A stretch of 34,357 nt of DNA from DASXMR01 sp036495525 (GTDB taxonomy: Bacteria > Actinomycetota > Actinomycetes > Streptosporangiales > Streptosporangiaceae): positions 1 to 34,357 of the forward strand of contig DASXMR010000041.1 in assembly GCA_036495525.1 (NCBI GenBank), in the 5' to 3' direction. Below are positions 23,248 to 31,162 of the stretch, piece after piece. The notes beneath the pieces are model-generated. The model was not told the DNA's origin and did no database searches. It was given only the letters and a program-made list of their open reading frames with translations. The translations under genes were made by a program, and so were the position numbers. Each line of letters opens with the position of its first letter. Positions within the stretch are counted from its first letter, which is position 1.

Positions 23248-24947
23248 GACTCTATTGTGCGGCCCGGCTCAGCCTCGCGTGGCCCGAGCCCGGCGGACGG
23301 CGGGCCGGCGGACGGGCCACCCAGCGTGCGGGCGCGCCGCCTGGTCAGCCACGCCCCTGCCAGCACCCAGCCGAGCAGCGCCACGGCCGCGGCGCTGAGC
23401 ACGCCCTCCGGCCAGCCGCCCAGCCGCATCGCCAGCGTGAGCCCGGTGCGCAGCGGCACCTGCTGGTCGAGCACGGCGCGCTGCCAGGTGCCGGTCCTGG
23501 CCAGCAGCGAGCCATCAGGGGCGATGATGGCGCTCTCGCCGGTGGTGGACGCGACCACCACGGAGCGATCGGTCTCCACCGCCCGGATCCGCGCCATCGC
23601 CAGCTGCTGCAGCGTCTCGCCGGTCTGCCCGTCGAGCTCGAAATCGGCGTCGTTGGTCTGCACGCTGAGCACGTTCGCCCCGGCGGTGACCTCGGACGCG
23701 ACCAGGTTGTCGAAGCCGACCTCGTAGCAGATCACGTCCCCGAGCCGGATGGGCCCGACGTGGAACACCACGGCCTTGTGACCGGGCGTGAAGTTGACCG
23801 GCTGCAGCGAGGGCAGCGAGGTGAACTTGTCCAGGAACCCGCGCAGCGGTATGTACTCGCCGAACGGCACGAGCTGGCGCTTGACATAGACCTGCACCGG
23901 GCCGCGGCCAGGCAGCCACAGCTGCCCGGCGTTGCGCAGCGGATTGTCGAGTACGGCGCCGACCAGCACCGGCCTGCCGATGGCGGCGACCGCGGTACTG
24001 ATCTGCGTGTTTGTCCGAGCCGACGTCGCCGGGTCGATATCCGTCGAGTTCTCCGGCCAGATCACCAGGTCAGGAGCCGGGCGGGTGCCAGCCGCCACTT
24101 GCGCGGCGAGCCGCAGGGTGGCGGCCTCGTGGTTGGCGGTGACGGTGTGCGCGCGGAGCTGATCGGGCAGGCTGCGCGAGTGCGGGACGTTGCCCTGGAT
24201 CGCGGCGATGGTGGCTGAAGGGCCGCCGGAAGCGGGACTGCTCAGCGGGAGCAGCTGGCCGCCGAGCGCCACCGCGGCGCTGGCGGCGAGCGCGAGGCCG
24301 GGCAGCAGCAGGCGGCGCCACGGCCTGACCCCGGTCAGCAGCAGCCAGGCCAGGCACGCGCCGGCCAGCGCCAGCAGGAACGTCAGCAGCGGCGGGCCGC
24401 CGATCGCCACCCAGCGCTGCGTCGGCGCCCCGGCCTGGCTCATCGCCAGCCGGCCCCAAGGGAACGCCCACGGCCAGCGGTCCCTGACCGCCTCGGCGGC
24501 GACCCACCAGCAGGCGACGGCTAGCGGCCAGGCACGCAGCCGTAGCAGCAGCAGCTGGCCGAGCACCAGCACGGTGAAGACGATGGTCTCCGCGATGGCA
24601 AGCGCGGCCCACACGTACCAGGCCACGTTCAGCAGCCAGGAAATCAGGGGAACGAAGAAAGCTACGCCGAACACTGCCCCGACAGCCAGTGCGGTGCGGG
24701 TGCGCTGCCGCCAGAGCGCCACGGTCAGCAAGGCTGGCCCGAGCGCGGCGAACGGCCAGATCCCTACCGGGGGGAACGCGCCGGCCAGCGCCAGGCCGCC
24801 GATGAGCGCTGCCGGCAGCGCAAAGCGGGCGCGCAGCGCCGGGCGGGCAGCGTCCGGGCCGCCGCCCGGGTCCCGGCTGGCGCGCAGGCCGGCCGGTGCA
24901 GGCGCAGCCGGGGCGGGGCTGGTGCCGCCGGTGCCTGTCAGCCGCAC
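23244..24947 (-). CDS. lnt: Apolipoprotein N-acyltransferase, first copy
   Basis: This is a complete Lnt of 567 aa. After a 35-residue Pro/Ala-rich cytoplasmic start come hydrophobic segments from FALPAALIGGLALAGAFPP onward. WPWAFPWGRLAMSQ is the conserved Lnt loop. The nitrilase-like domain has Glu299 (WPENSTD), Lys356 (YVKRQLVPFGEY) and Cys407 (VICYEVGF), the Glu-Lys-Cys triad. A closing membrane helix lies near VLSAAAVALLGWVLAGAWL. I set the start at GTG 24947, preceded by GGGAGGAACC, not at 25064, where the extra residues lack protein character. Its TGA overlaps the GTG of the next lnt gene, so both acyltransferases come from one mRNA. It is not fused to a dolichol-phosphate mannose synthase as in mycobacteria. 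Confidence 0.92.
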   Translation of the reverse strand: MRLTGTGGTSPAPAAPAPAGLRASRDPGGGPDAARPALRARFALPAALIGGLALAGAFPPVGIWPFAALGPALLTVALWRQRTRTALAVGAVFGVAFFVPLISWLLNVAWYVWAALAIAETIVFTVLVLGQLLLLRLRAWPLAVACWWVAAEAVRDRWPWAFPWGRLAMSQAGAPTQRWVAIGGPPLLTFLLALAGACLAWLLLTGVRPWRRLLLPGLALAASAAVALGGQLLPLSSPASGGPSATIAAIQGNVPHSRSLPDQLRAHTVTANHEAATLRLAAQVAAGTRPAPDLVIWPENSTDIDPATSARTNTQISTAVAAIGRPVLVGAVLDNPLRNAGQLWLPGRGPVQVYVKRQLVPFGEYIPLRGFLDKFTSLPSLQPVNFTPGHKAVVFHVGPIRLGDVICYEVGFDNLVASEVTAGANVLSVQTNDADFELDGQTGETLQQLAMARIRAVETDRSVVVASTTGESAIIAPDGSLLARTGTWQRAVLDQQVPLRTGLTLAMRLGGWPEGVLSAAAVALLGWVLAGAWLTRRRARTLGGPSAGPPSAGLGPREAEPGRTIES

Positions 24948-24994
24948 GGTTCCTCCCGCCAGGCGTTCTGCTGCGTGGTGGTTACTGTGAGCGT

Positions 24995-25030
24995 AGCCGC
25001 GCAGCCGCGCTGACCTCACCGCAGCCGCGC
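24995..25030. repeat. Three AGCCGCGC direct repeats in the lnt promoter region
   Basis: AGCCGCGC occurs at 24995-25002, 25003-25010 and 25023-25030. The last two lie in 11-base perfect repeats (CGCAGCCGCGC at 25000 and 25020) whose starts are exactly 20 bases apart, close to two helical turns. They overlap TACGCT (minus strand), a possible -10 box for lnt. Confidence 0.5.
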
Positions 25031-25055
25031 CTGATCGCTGGTCGTTCCCCGGCAA

Positions 25056-25095
25056 TTGACGCATTCGTGGGATTGCAGCTATCGACCGTGATAGC
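25056..25095 (+). promoter_or_regulatory. Candidate promoter with an inverted repeat over the -10 box
   Basis: TTGACG (25056-25061) and TATCGA (25080-25085) are 18 bases apart, a sigma-70-like arrangement with a good -35 and a weak -10. GCTATC-N6-GATAGC (25078-25083 and 25090-25095) covers the -10 box and the expected start, the place where a repressor would sit. The gene at 25165 is about 75 bases downstream. Confidence 0.4.
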
Positions 25096-25164
25096 GTCGT
25101 TACAGCCTGCTCCTACGGATGCAGGCGGACCTGCCCTGATACGCATACTCGCGAGGTATCGGCC

Positions 25165-25887
25165 GTGATCAGGATTCGCTACGCGGAGCTGCCCAGCGGC
25201 TTACATGTCCGCACCGAGGCACTCGACGGTCAGGTCACCATCTGGCTCCAGCAGGGCCTCACCGCCGCCGAGCGGCGGGCCGCGCTGCGCCGGGTGCGCC
25301 GCAGCTCGCGGATGGGCGTCGGGCCCGATCTGCCGCGTAGGCCGTATGCGAGGGCGCTGTCAGCCGACCGGCTGCGCACCGCCGCTGGCGGCCTGCTTGG
25401 AGCGGTCCGCACCCACCCCGCGCTGCTGACACCGCTGATCGTCGCCTGCCTGGCGGTGGCCGGCTACCTGTTCGTGGCCTCAGCTCCGCTGCGGGCGCAC
25501 CCGATGCTGACCGCCGCCGGTGACGGCCTGCCGGCTGTGCCGGGCGGAGCAGCGGACCCGTCGGGTCTCGGGCTCGACCCGCCGGCTGGCGGCGGCTCTT
25601 TGTCACACCGCTCAGCTGACATCCGCCGGCTCACCCGGCTGCAGCATCACGATCGCCGCGGGCACGGGCCGACCGCGCTGGCCGGCCAGCGAGGCGGGCG
25701 GCCAGGCCGTGCCCAGCCACCAGGTCAGGTCAGGCCCGCCGCGCCGTCCCCGCCCAGCGGGCCGCTATTCCCGGCCACCGAGGCGGACGGCCGCGTGCTG
25801 CACCGCGATCCCGGCCGTCGCCAGGGGACGCCGCGGCCGCCAGCACCGCCGCATCCTGGGGGCGGACTGGCGCGCCTCGGCGGCTGA
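25165..25887 (+). CDS. Hypothetical one-TM protein with Pro-rich C-terminus
   Basis: I do not assign a function. From GTG 25165 the 240-aa product starts with a compact domain, MIRIRYAELPSGLHVRTEAL, and LTAAERRAALRRVRRSSRMG. Short actinobacterial hypothetical proteins share this kind of start. A single membrane helix (about 87-106, ALLTPLIVACLAVAGYLFVA) is preceded by positive residues, so the N-terminus should be cytoplasmic. The outer 130 residues are low-complexity, rich in Pro, Gly, Arg and His, and have no recognisable domain; base composition there is also less codon-structured, so the true stop could have moved by frameshift. It is divergent from the lnt operon and preceded by the promoter/operator candidate at 25056-25095. 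Confidence 0.6.
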   Translation: MIRIRYAELPSGLHVRTEALDGQVTIWLQQGLTAAERRAALRRVRRSSRMGVGPDLPRRPYARALSADRLRTAAGGLLGAVRTHPALLTPLIVACLAVAGYLFVASAPLRAHPMLTAAGDGLPAVPGGAADPSGLGLDPPAGGGSLSHRSADIRRLTRLQHHDRRGHGPTALAGQRGGRPGRAQPPGQVRPAAPSPPSGPLFPATEADGRVLHRDPGRRQGTPRPPAPPHPGGGLARLGG

Positions 25888-26042
25888 CGCCGGCCGGTGA
25901 CGGCACTCGCCTGGCGACTATCCGACATTGAGCCCGGCACCGGAATATCCGCGCATCCTGGTACGTCTCATCGGATGGCTGGCGACTTGACCATCGCGTC
26001 CTGAGCTGCCGCTGGCCGCGACCGGAAGCGAGGTTGCCAGGC

Positions 26043-26999
26043 ATGAGCCGCCGTGGCTGGATGCTGTTCGGCGCGATGAGCCTGATCTGGGGGATCCCCT
26101 ACCTGCTCATCAAGGTGGCCGTCGGCGGCCTGCCGGTCCCGGTCCTCGTGCTCAGCCGGGTCGGCATCGGCGCCGCCCTGCTGCTGCCGCTCGCCGTGCG
26201 CCGCGGCCAGCTCGCGGTGCTGCGCCCGCACTGGCGCTGGCTGGCCGTCTTCGCGCTGGTGGAGATCATCGCGCCGTGGCTGCTGCTGTCAGAGGCCGAG
26301 ACGAGGCTGAGCAGCTCGCTGAGCGGGCTGCTGCTCGCCTCGGTGCCGATCATCGTCGCCGTGCTGTCGCTGCTGACTGGCGGCGGTGACCGGTTGACCG
26401 CGATGCGATGGGGCGGGCTGCTGGCCGGGCTGGCCGGCGTTGGCCTGCTGGCCGGGCGGAGCATATCCGGCGGCGACGCCCTGTCGGTCGGCGAGGTGCT
26501 GCTGGTCGCACTCGGCTACTCGATCGGCCCGCTCATCGCCAGTCGCAAGCTCAGCGAGCTTCCGCCGCTCGGCATGACCGCGGCCTGTCTCGTGTTCGCC
26601 GCGGTTATCTACGCGCCGCTGGCCGCGATCAGCTGGCCTGCCGCGGTGCCATCGGCCAGCGTGCTGGCGGCAGTCGCCGGCCTGGCGGTGATCTGCACGG
26701 CGGCTGCGTTCCTGCTGTTCTTTGCCCTGATCGCGGAAGCAGGCCCGGCCAGGGCCAGCGTGATCACCTACGTCAACCCGGCCGTGGCGGTGGCGCTCGG
26801 CGTGCTGGTCCTCAGCGAGCCGCTGACCCCGCTGATGCTCGGCGCGTTCGCGCTCATCCTGGGCGGCTCAGCGCTCGCTACCCGCAAGGGCCAGCGGCAG
26901 CCGGCCGCCGCGACCGAGCAAGCCGACCAGGCGGGTCTGCGCCCGGCTGGAGAGCCTCACGCACCGGCCAGCCCGGCTGGGCAGCCGAGCCGCGCCTGA
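26043..26999 (+). CDS. EamA-family (DMT) transporter
   Basis: This 318-aa member of the drug/metabolite transporter superfamily has ten predicted membrane helices in two EamA repeats (about 5-140 and 150-285). The first begins WMLFGAMSLIWGIPYLLIK, with the typical G-x-x-Y/F near the start of helix 1. The second ends SVITYVNPAVAVALGVLVLS...LGAFALILGGSALATRKG, the classic final helices. Substrates of this subgroup are unknown; amino acids or metabolites are usual. I choose ATG 26043, with GAGG and AGG upstream, over TTG 26034. The last 35 residues form a polar Ala/Pro/Gln tail. It is followed by a weak hairpin at 27010-27023 and a convergent gene. Confidence 0.9.
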   Translation: MSRRGWMLFGAMSLIWGIPYLLIKVAVGGLPVPVLVLSRVGIGAALLLPLAVRRGQLAVLRPHWRWLAVFALVEIIAPWLLLSEAETRLSSSLSGLLLASVPIIVAVLSLLTGGGDRLTAMRWGGLLAGLAGVGLLAGRSISGGDALSVGEVLLVALGYSIGPLIASRKLSELPPLGMTAACLVFAAVIYAPLAAISWPAAVPSASVLAAVAGLAVICTAAAFLLFFALIAEAGPARASVITYVNPAVAVALGVLVLSEPLTPLMLGAFALILGGSALATRKGQRQPAAATEQADQAGLRPAGEPHAPASPAGQPSRA

Positions 27000-27089
27000 C
27001 CAGCTGACCCGGCCGGATGGCCGCCATGCCGCGCTCGACTTGCTATCGGCATGTCCGCCGCGCCCAGCCAGCGGTGGCTAGCCGGTGGC

Positions 27090-28346
27090 TCAGGGCGTCT
27101 CGCCGACGCCGACCTGGGAGGCGGGCTGGCTTTCCTCGCTGCGCACGACGGCGCGGGCACCCCGCCTGCTCCGGCGGGCTGCCGAACTGGCGAGCTGGCG
27201 CGCGCTGTTGTGCGTGCCGGCGATGAACCGCACCGAGGGCCCGAGGCTGACCGCGGCTGGCGCGCCGGCGAAATAGAGTCCCGGCACGCTCGACTCACCG
27301 GCCCGGCTGAGCACCGGGTAGCGGTTCAGCGTCGTGATCCTGGCGCGCAGCTCGGCTGGCAGGTATGGCAGCCGGGCCAGGTCCACCCGGAAGCCGGTGC
27401 CGGCGATCACGTGATCGGCGTCGAAGGTCGAGTGCCCTGGTCCGTCGAGGGTGAGCCGTACGCCGGTGCCCGTGGGCTCGGCAGCCCGGACCTGATGCGA
27501 GGTCAGCACGTCGAGGACGCCGTCGACGCGTTCCTTGAGCCACCATCCGCCGGCCGGCCCGAGCACGGTGCGGGCCTTGAGGACCCGCATGTCCTCAGGC
27601 AGCCGCCGGAACGCCGCCGGCGTGTTCCAGAACGCGCAGTGCCAGCCTTCGCACAGCTTGTTGACCGGCCGCTTGACGTGCCCGAGCCGGCTGATCGTCT
27701 CAGGGTTCGGCCGGAGCCAGTTGATCTTCGGGCGCCGCGCGATCACCGTCGCATCGGCCCCGGCCTCGTGCAGCAGCGCAGCCGTCTCGAGCGCCGACTG
27801 GCCGCCACCGATGACCGCGACCCGCCGGCCGCTGAACGGGGTCAGGTCGTGCTGGTCGCAGGTATGGGTGACCAGGTCAGAGGGCAGGCCGCTCAGCTCG
27901 GCCGGGATGACGGCGTACGGCAGCACGCCGGTGGCGATCACCACGCTGCCGGCGGTGATCGGGTCCCCCTCGGCAAAGGACACGCCGAAGCCGCCGTCCG
28001 CTGCGGCAAGGCTGGTGACCGTGCGGTCCTCGATACCGGGCACCAGCTCCTTGGCGTACCAGTCGGCGTAGTCAAGGAACCGCTCGATCGACAGCGGACC
28101 GAGCCGCGCCACGTAGTCGAGGCCATGCAGCCTGCAGTAGGCGGGCACGTCATAGCCGGCCCTGGGCGCGGACATGTCGGAGCCATAGGGCTCCGAGCGC
28201 AGCTGGCTGCCGGGCGGCATGTGCGCGCGCCAGGTGTCCATCGGCCGTCCCACGATGCGGTGCTCGATGCCGAGCCCGTGCAGGTGCGCTGATATCGACA
28301 GGCCGAAAGGACCTGCGCCGACGACGAGGACCTCGCATGCTGGCAT
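27090..28346 (-). CDS. FAD/NAD(P)-binding oxidoreductase (flavin monooxygenase-like)
   Basis: This 418-aa two-dinucleotide-binding flavoprotein is related to N-hydroxylating and Baeyer-Villiger-type monooxygenases. The FAD-binding motif is GAGPFG (10-15), with the ATG motif near VVIATGVLP (136-143). The NADPH-binding site is GGGQSA (180-185), followed by a basic VIARRPKINWLRP loop. HVIAGTGFRVDL and PGLYFAGAPA...RFIAGTHNSARQLA form the C-terminal FAD part. It would insert one oxygen atom into, or oxidise, a small substrate in the cytoplasm. AGGAAGG lies eleven bases before the ATG. Only 36 bases separate it from the ATP-grasp gene upstream, so they form an operon and probably act on the same molecule (inference). 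The last 30 residues are a basic, polar tail. Confidence 0.83.
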   Translation of the reverse strand: MPACEVLVVGAGPFGLSISAHLHGLGIEHRIVGRPMDTWRAHMPPGSQLRSEPYGSDMSAPRAGYDVPAYCRLHGLDYVARLGPLSIERFLDYADWYAKELVPGIEDRTVTSLAAADGGFGVSFAEGDPITAGSVVIATGVLPYAVIPAELSGLPSDLVTHTCDQHDLTPFSGRRVAVIGGGQSALETAALLHEAGADATVIARRPKINWLRPNPETISRLGHVKRPVNKLCEGWHCAFWNTPAAFRRLPEDMRVLKARTVLGPAGGWWLKERVDGVLDVLTSHQVRAAEPTGTGVRLTLDGPGHSTFDADHVIAGTGFRVDLARLPYLPAELRARITTLNRYPVLSRAGESSVPGLYFAGAPAAVSLGPSVRFIAGTHNSARQLASSAARRSRRGARAVVRSEESQPASQVGVGETP

Positions 28347-28382
28347 GTGCGTGTGACCTTCCTGATCCTGGCGTTCCGCTGG

Positions 28383-29681
28383 CTACCTGCCGGCGCGGCT
28401 ATGCCGCACGGCTGAGGCCGTGGTGCGCATCTCCGCCATGACGGGTCCGAGGTCACGCCAGTCGAGGCAGTCGTAGTGCGTGGTGCGGGCGAACTCGGTG
28501 AGGAACGTCCACAGCGCCCTGGCCTGCGGCACGCTGTCGGGCCGCCCGATCTGCCGGTGGTTGTCGCGCAGCCAGCGCATGTCCCCGCGCAGCCAGCGCA
28601 TCCGGTAACCGCTGTGATAGCTGTCGATCCGGTCGACCGGCTGCCCGCTCGCCCACTGCCAGATCAGCAGCGGGAAGTCCACGCCGGACAGCAGGGCGGT
28701 CTCGATCTGGCCAGCCAGCCGGGCGTTGATCTCCATCAGCAGCGGCCTGCCGTCGGCGTCGCGCCGGAACTCGACTTCGCACAGGCCCTGCAGCCCGAGC
28801 GCCGCCGCGAGCCGGGCCGACGCCGAGTGGATGTCCGGCGGCATCGGCATGCTCTCGCGCAGCACCGACGCGCCGCCCAGCGCCGGGCTGGTCCGGTGCT
28901 CCAGGTGCGCGAAGCTGGCCCGGACGTCGCTGTCGACGACAAAAAGCGTCACGCCTTCGCGGCGGCCGCCTACCCACTGCTGAGCGAGCACTCCGGCGCC
29001 AGCGCTCAGGAACGTGCGGCTCCGCGCGTACGCCTCTGCCTCGTCGACCACCTCGACGGTCTTGAGCCGCTGAGCGGAACTGCTAGGCCATGAGGTCGTG
29101 GGCTTGAGCACGAACGGGAAGTCGAACTTTGCGAGCATCGACGGCACGTCGTCGAGGCTGTCGATGCGCATCGTCTCCGGGCGATCGATACCGAGGCCGC
29201 GCGCCACCTCCAGGGTGCGGTACTTATCCGTGGCGATGTCGAGTGCGTCGGCCGGCGGCAGCGCGAGCAGGCAGCCTGCCGCTGCGAGCCGGTCCCGCCA
29301 CGGGCGCAGCGCGGCCATGGCGCCGTCGCTGGCCGGCAGCACGACGGGGGTCGGGTGCTGCTGCACGAACTCGGCCACGGCGGCCCCGTACTGCGCGGGG
29401 TCCGTGCCGAAGCTGGGCAGCACCACGTTGCGGGCTGAGTACCGGGAGCGAAAGGCCAGGACGGGTAGCGCCGGGTCGCACTCGGCGTAGCACTCGCCGA
29501 GGGCCACCCGCAGTCCGGCCCGGCCCAGGCTGCGCGCGCAGGCGAGGCTCTGCCTGGTCGATGCGTCCAGCACCAGGATGTCGTAGCCGTCCTGACCGGA
29601 AGCGCGGGCAGTGGCCGTGCGCTGAACGGGGACCGGCCGCGCTGAGGATGTGGCCGCTGACGACGTATCCGCCACGGCCAT
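28383..29681 (-). CDS. ATP-grasp ligase (carboxylate-amine ligase type)
   Basis: This 432-aa ATP-grasp protein would activate a carboxylate as acyl phosphate and join it to an amine or similar nucleophile. The N-terminal Rossmann-like part starts at DILVLDASTRQSLACARSLG after a disordered 30-residue lead. Lys153 (DKYRT) and Lys193 (FVLKPTTSW) are the usual nucleotide contacts. CEVEFRRDADG (Glu304) and LLMEINARL (Glu317, Asn319) give the metal ligands. The C-terminal 90 residues (YRMRWLRGDMRWLRDNHRQI) are not a standard ATP-grasp element and are rich in Trp and Arg. GGGGAGGGCGGGC precedes the ATG. Neither substrate can be deduced. It is the first gene of an operon with the oxidoreductase and may be controlled through the inverted repeat at 29732-29759. 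Confidence 0.85.
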   Translation of the reverse strand: MAVADTSSAATSSARPVPVQRTATARASGQDGYDILVLDASTRQSLACARSLGRAGLRVALGECYAECDPALPVLAFRSRYSARNVVLPSFGTDPAQYGAAVAEFVQQHPTPVVLPASDGAMAALRPWRDRLAAAGCLLALPPADALDIATDKYRTLEVARGLGIDRPETMRIDSLDDVPSMLAKFDFPFVLKPTTSWPSSSAQRLKTVEVVDEAEAYARSRTFLSAGAGVLAQQWVGGRREGVTLFVVDSDVRASFAHLEHRTSPALGGASVLRESMPMPPDIHSASARLAAALGLQGLCEVEFRRDADGRPLLMEINARLAGQIETALLSGVDFPLLIWQWASGQPVDRIDSYHSGYRMRWLRGDMRWLRDNHRQIGRPDSVPQARALWTFLTEFARTTHYDCLDWRDLGPVMAEMRTTASAVRHSRAGR

Positions 29682-29731
29682 GCCCGCCCTCCCCGTTATC
29701 CGACTGTTCCGATAGATCAGCTAATCGCCCC

Positions 29732-29759
29732 ATCAGAAGGGGCAGGTTCAGCTTCTGAT
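29732..29759. promoter_or_regulatory. Inverted repeat ATCAGAAG-N12-CTTCTGAT, operator candidate
   Basis: Perfect 8-base arms at 29732-29739 and 29752-29759 are separated by 12 bases, so their centres are 20 bases, about two helical turns, apart. The repeat lies 50-80 bases upstream of the ATP-grasp start in a locally AT-richer stretch between it and serS, where a dimeric regulator would be expected. The long spacer makes an RNA hairpin less likely. Confidence 0.5.
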
Positions 29760-29873
29760 ACATCACGGCGGGCAAAGTTTGGGTCATCTAACGCGTGCGG
29801 TGCCTGGTAGCCCCCGGCTTTGCGTGCCGCGACGCGCGGGGAAACCCGCTGTGGGGATTGTGCAGCGCGCCAC

Positions 29874-29886
29874 TAGACTTCCGCAG
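29874..29886 (+). promoter_or_regulatory. Leaderless-type promoter of serS (-10 TAGACT)
   Basis: TAGACT (29874-29879) matches TANNNT and ends seven bases before the GTG start codon. Transcription would begin at 29886 or 29887. The spacer TCCGCAG has no ribosome-binding site, so serS is probably translated from a leaderless mRNA. Confidence 0.5.
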
Positions 29887-31134
29887 GTGATTGACCTGAA
29901 AGCGGCCAGGGCGCAGCCGGAGGAGTACCGGGCCGCGCTGGCCAGGCGCGGCGCGGAAAAGGACTTCGATGCGCTGCTCGCTGCCGACAGCAGCTGGCGC
30001 GAGCACACCGAGCGCGTCGAGAGCCTGCGGGCCGCGCAGAAGCGGTCGTCGAAGGGCAAGCCAAGCGACGAGGAGCTGGCTGAGCTGCGCCAGCTGCGGG
30101 ACGAGCTGGCCGTCGCCACGCAGGAGCAGGCCCGCGCTGCCCGCGAGCGCGACAAACTGCTCACCCGGATCCCGAACGTGCCTGATCCGACCGCGGCTGA
30201 CGGCATGGACGAGGAAGACGCCCAGCTGGTGCGCAGCTGGGGTGAGCAGCCGTCGTTCGGCTTCGAGCCGCGCGACGCGCTGGATCTCGGCTCGCCGCGA
30301 GGCTGGATCGACATGGCCAGGGGAGCCCGGCTGTCCGGCTCCCGGTTCGCCTACCGGTTCGGCGACGTCGCGCTGGCCGAGATGGCGCTCTACCGGTACG
30401 TCATCGACAAGCTGACGAGCCAGGGATTCCTGATGGTGCTGCCGCCGATCCTGGTCGGTGAGCGGGCGATGTACGGCACGGGCTTCCTGCCGACCGAGGA
30501 ATCCAATCTGTATCAGCTGGAGCGGGACGAGCTGTATCTCACCGGAACGTCAGAGGTGGCGCTCGCTGGCATTCATACCGATGAGCGCCTTGACGAGTCC
30601 GAGCTGCCGGCCAGGTACGTAGCATTTACCACCAATTTCCGCCGGGAAGCCGGAGCGGCCGGCAAGGACACCAGGGGAATGTTCCGGGTCCATCAGTTCG
30701 ACAAGGTGGAGATGTACGTCTACTGCCAGCCGGAGGCGTCGCTGGACATGCACGAGCAGCTGCTCGCGTACGAGGAGGAAATCGCTCAGTCTCTCGGCGT
30801 GCCGTACCGGGTGATGAACATCGCCGTCGGCGATCTCGGCGCGCCGGCCGCCAAGAAGTACGACATCGAGGCGTGGTTCCCGGTGCAGCAGCGCTACCGG
30901 GAAATCACCTCCTGCTCGAATACCACCGACTACCAGGCGCGGCGGCTGAATATCAGGTTCCGCCGCGACGGCAGGCTGGAGTTCGCGCACACTCTCAACG
31001 GCACCGGCGCGACCGCCAGGGCACTGCTGTCGATCATCGAGAATTTCCAGGACGAGAATGGCGCGGTCGCCGTGCCGAAGGTGCTGCGTGATTTCGGCGC
31101 TCCGGCGGCCATCGGCCGTCACGAATCGGGCTGA
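29887..31134 (+). CDS. serS: Serine--tRNA ligase
   Basis: This class II aminoacyl-tRNA synthetase charges tRNA-Ser and tRNA-Sec with serine. From GTG 29887 it has 415 aa, starting MIDLKAARAQPEEYRAALAR as homologues do; the longer frame from 29779 is not used. The N-terminal antiparallel coiled coil that grips the long variable arm of tRNA-Ser covers about 30-100. TGTSEVALAG is the serine-binding TxE loop. Motif 2 is FRREAGAAGKDTRG, the next block is FRVHQFDKVEMY, and motif 3 is NGTGATARALLSIIENFQ. ITSCSNTTDYQARRLNIRFR is also diagnostic. This is an essential housekeeping gene with nothing odd about it. A hairpin at 31144-31162 follows. Confidence 0.97.
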   Translation: MIDLKAARAQPEEYRAALARRGAEKDFDALLAADSSWREHTERVESLRAAQKRSSKGKPSDEELAELRQLRDELAVATQEQARAARERDKLLTRIPNVPDPTAADGMDEEDAQLVRSWGEQPSFGFEPRDALDLGSPRGWIDMARGARLSGSRFAYRFGDVALAEMALYRYVIDKLTSQGFLMVLPPILVGERAMYGTGFLPTEESNLYQLERDELYLTGTSEVALAGIHTDERLDESELPARYVAFTTNFRREAGAAGKDTRGMFRVHQFDKVEMYVYCQPEASLDMHEQLLAYEEEIAQSLGVPYRVMNIAVGDLGAPAAKKYDIEAWFPVQQRYREITSCSNTTDYQARRLNIRFRRDGRLEFAHTLNGTGATARALLSIIENFQDENGAVAVPKVLRDFGAPAAIGRHESG

Positions 31135-31143
31135 TCCCGGCAC

Positions 31144-31162
31144 CCGGCCGGCGGGCGGCCGG
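31144..31162 (+). terminator. Hairpin terminator of serS
   Basis: CCGGCCG (31144-31150) pairs with CGGCCGG (31156-31162) around a GCGGG loop, ten bases after the serS stop. The stem is perfect and all G/C, with no T-tract. Confidence 0.6.

Noticed and set aside
21148..23727. 859-codon frame on the plus strand
   Set aside because: Antisense to both lnt genes and the transpeptidase; no domain, highly biased composition.
27010..27023. Hairpin CGGCC-GGAT-GGCCG between convergent genes
   Set aside because: A five-base stem is expected often by chance at this GC content; too weak to call a terminator.
29224..29787. Minus-strand frame starting MTQTLPAVMYQKLNLPL
   Set aside because: Its beginning looks protein-like but contains TTA and CTA codons rare in this DNA, and it then overlaps the ATP-grasp gene in a shadow frame; the region is better read as regulatory DNA.
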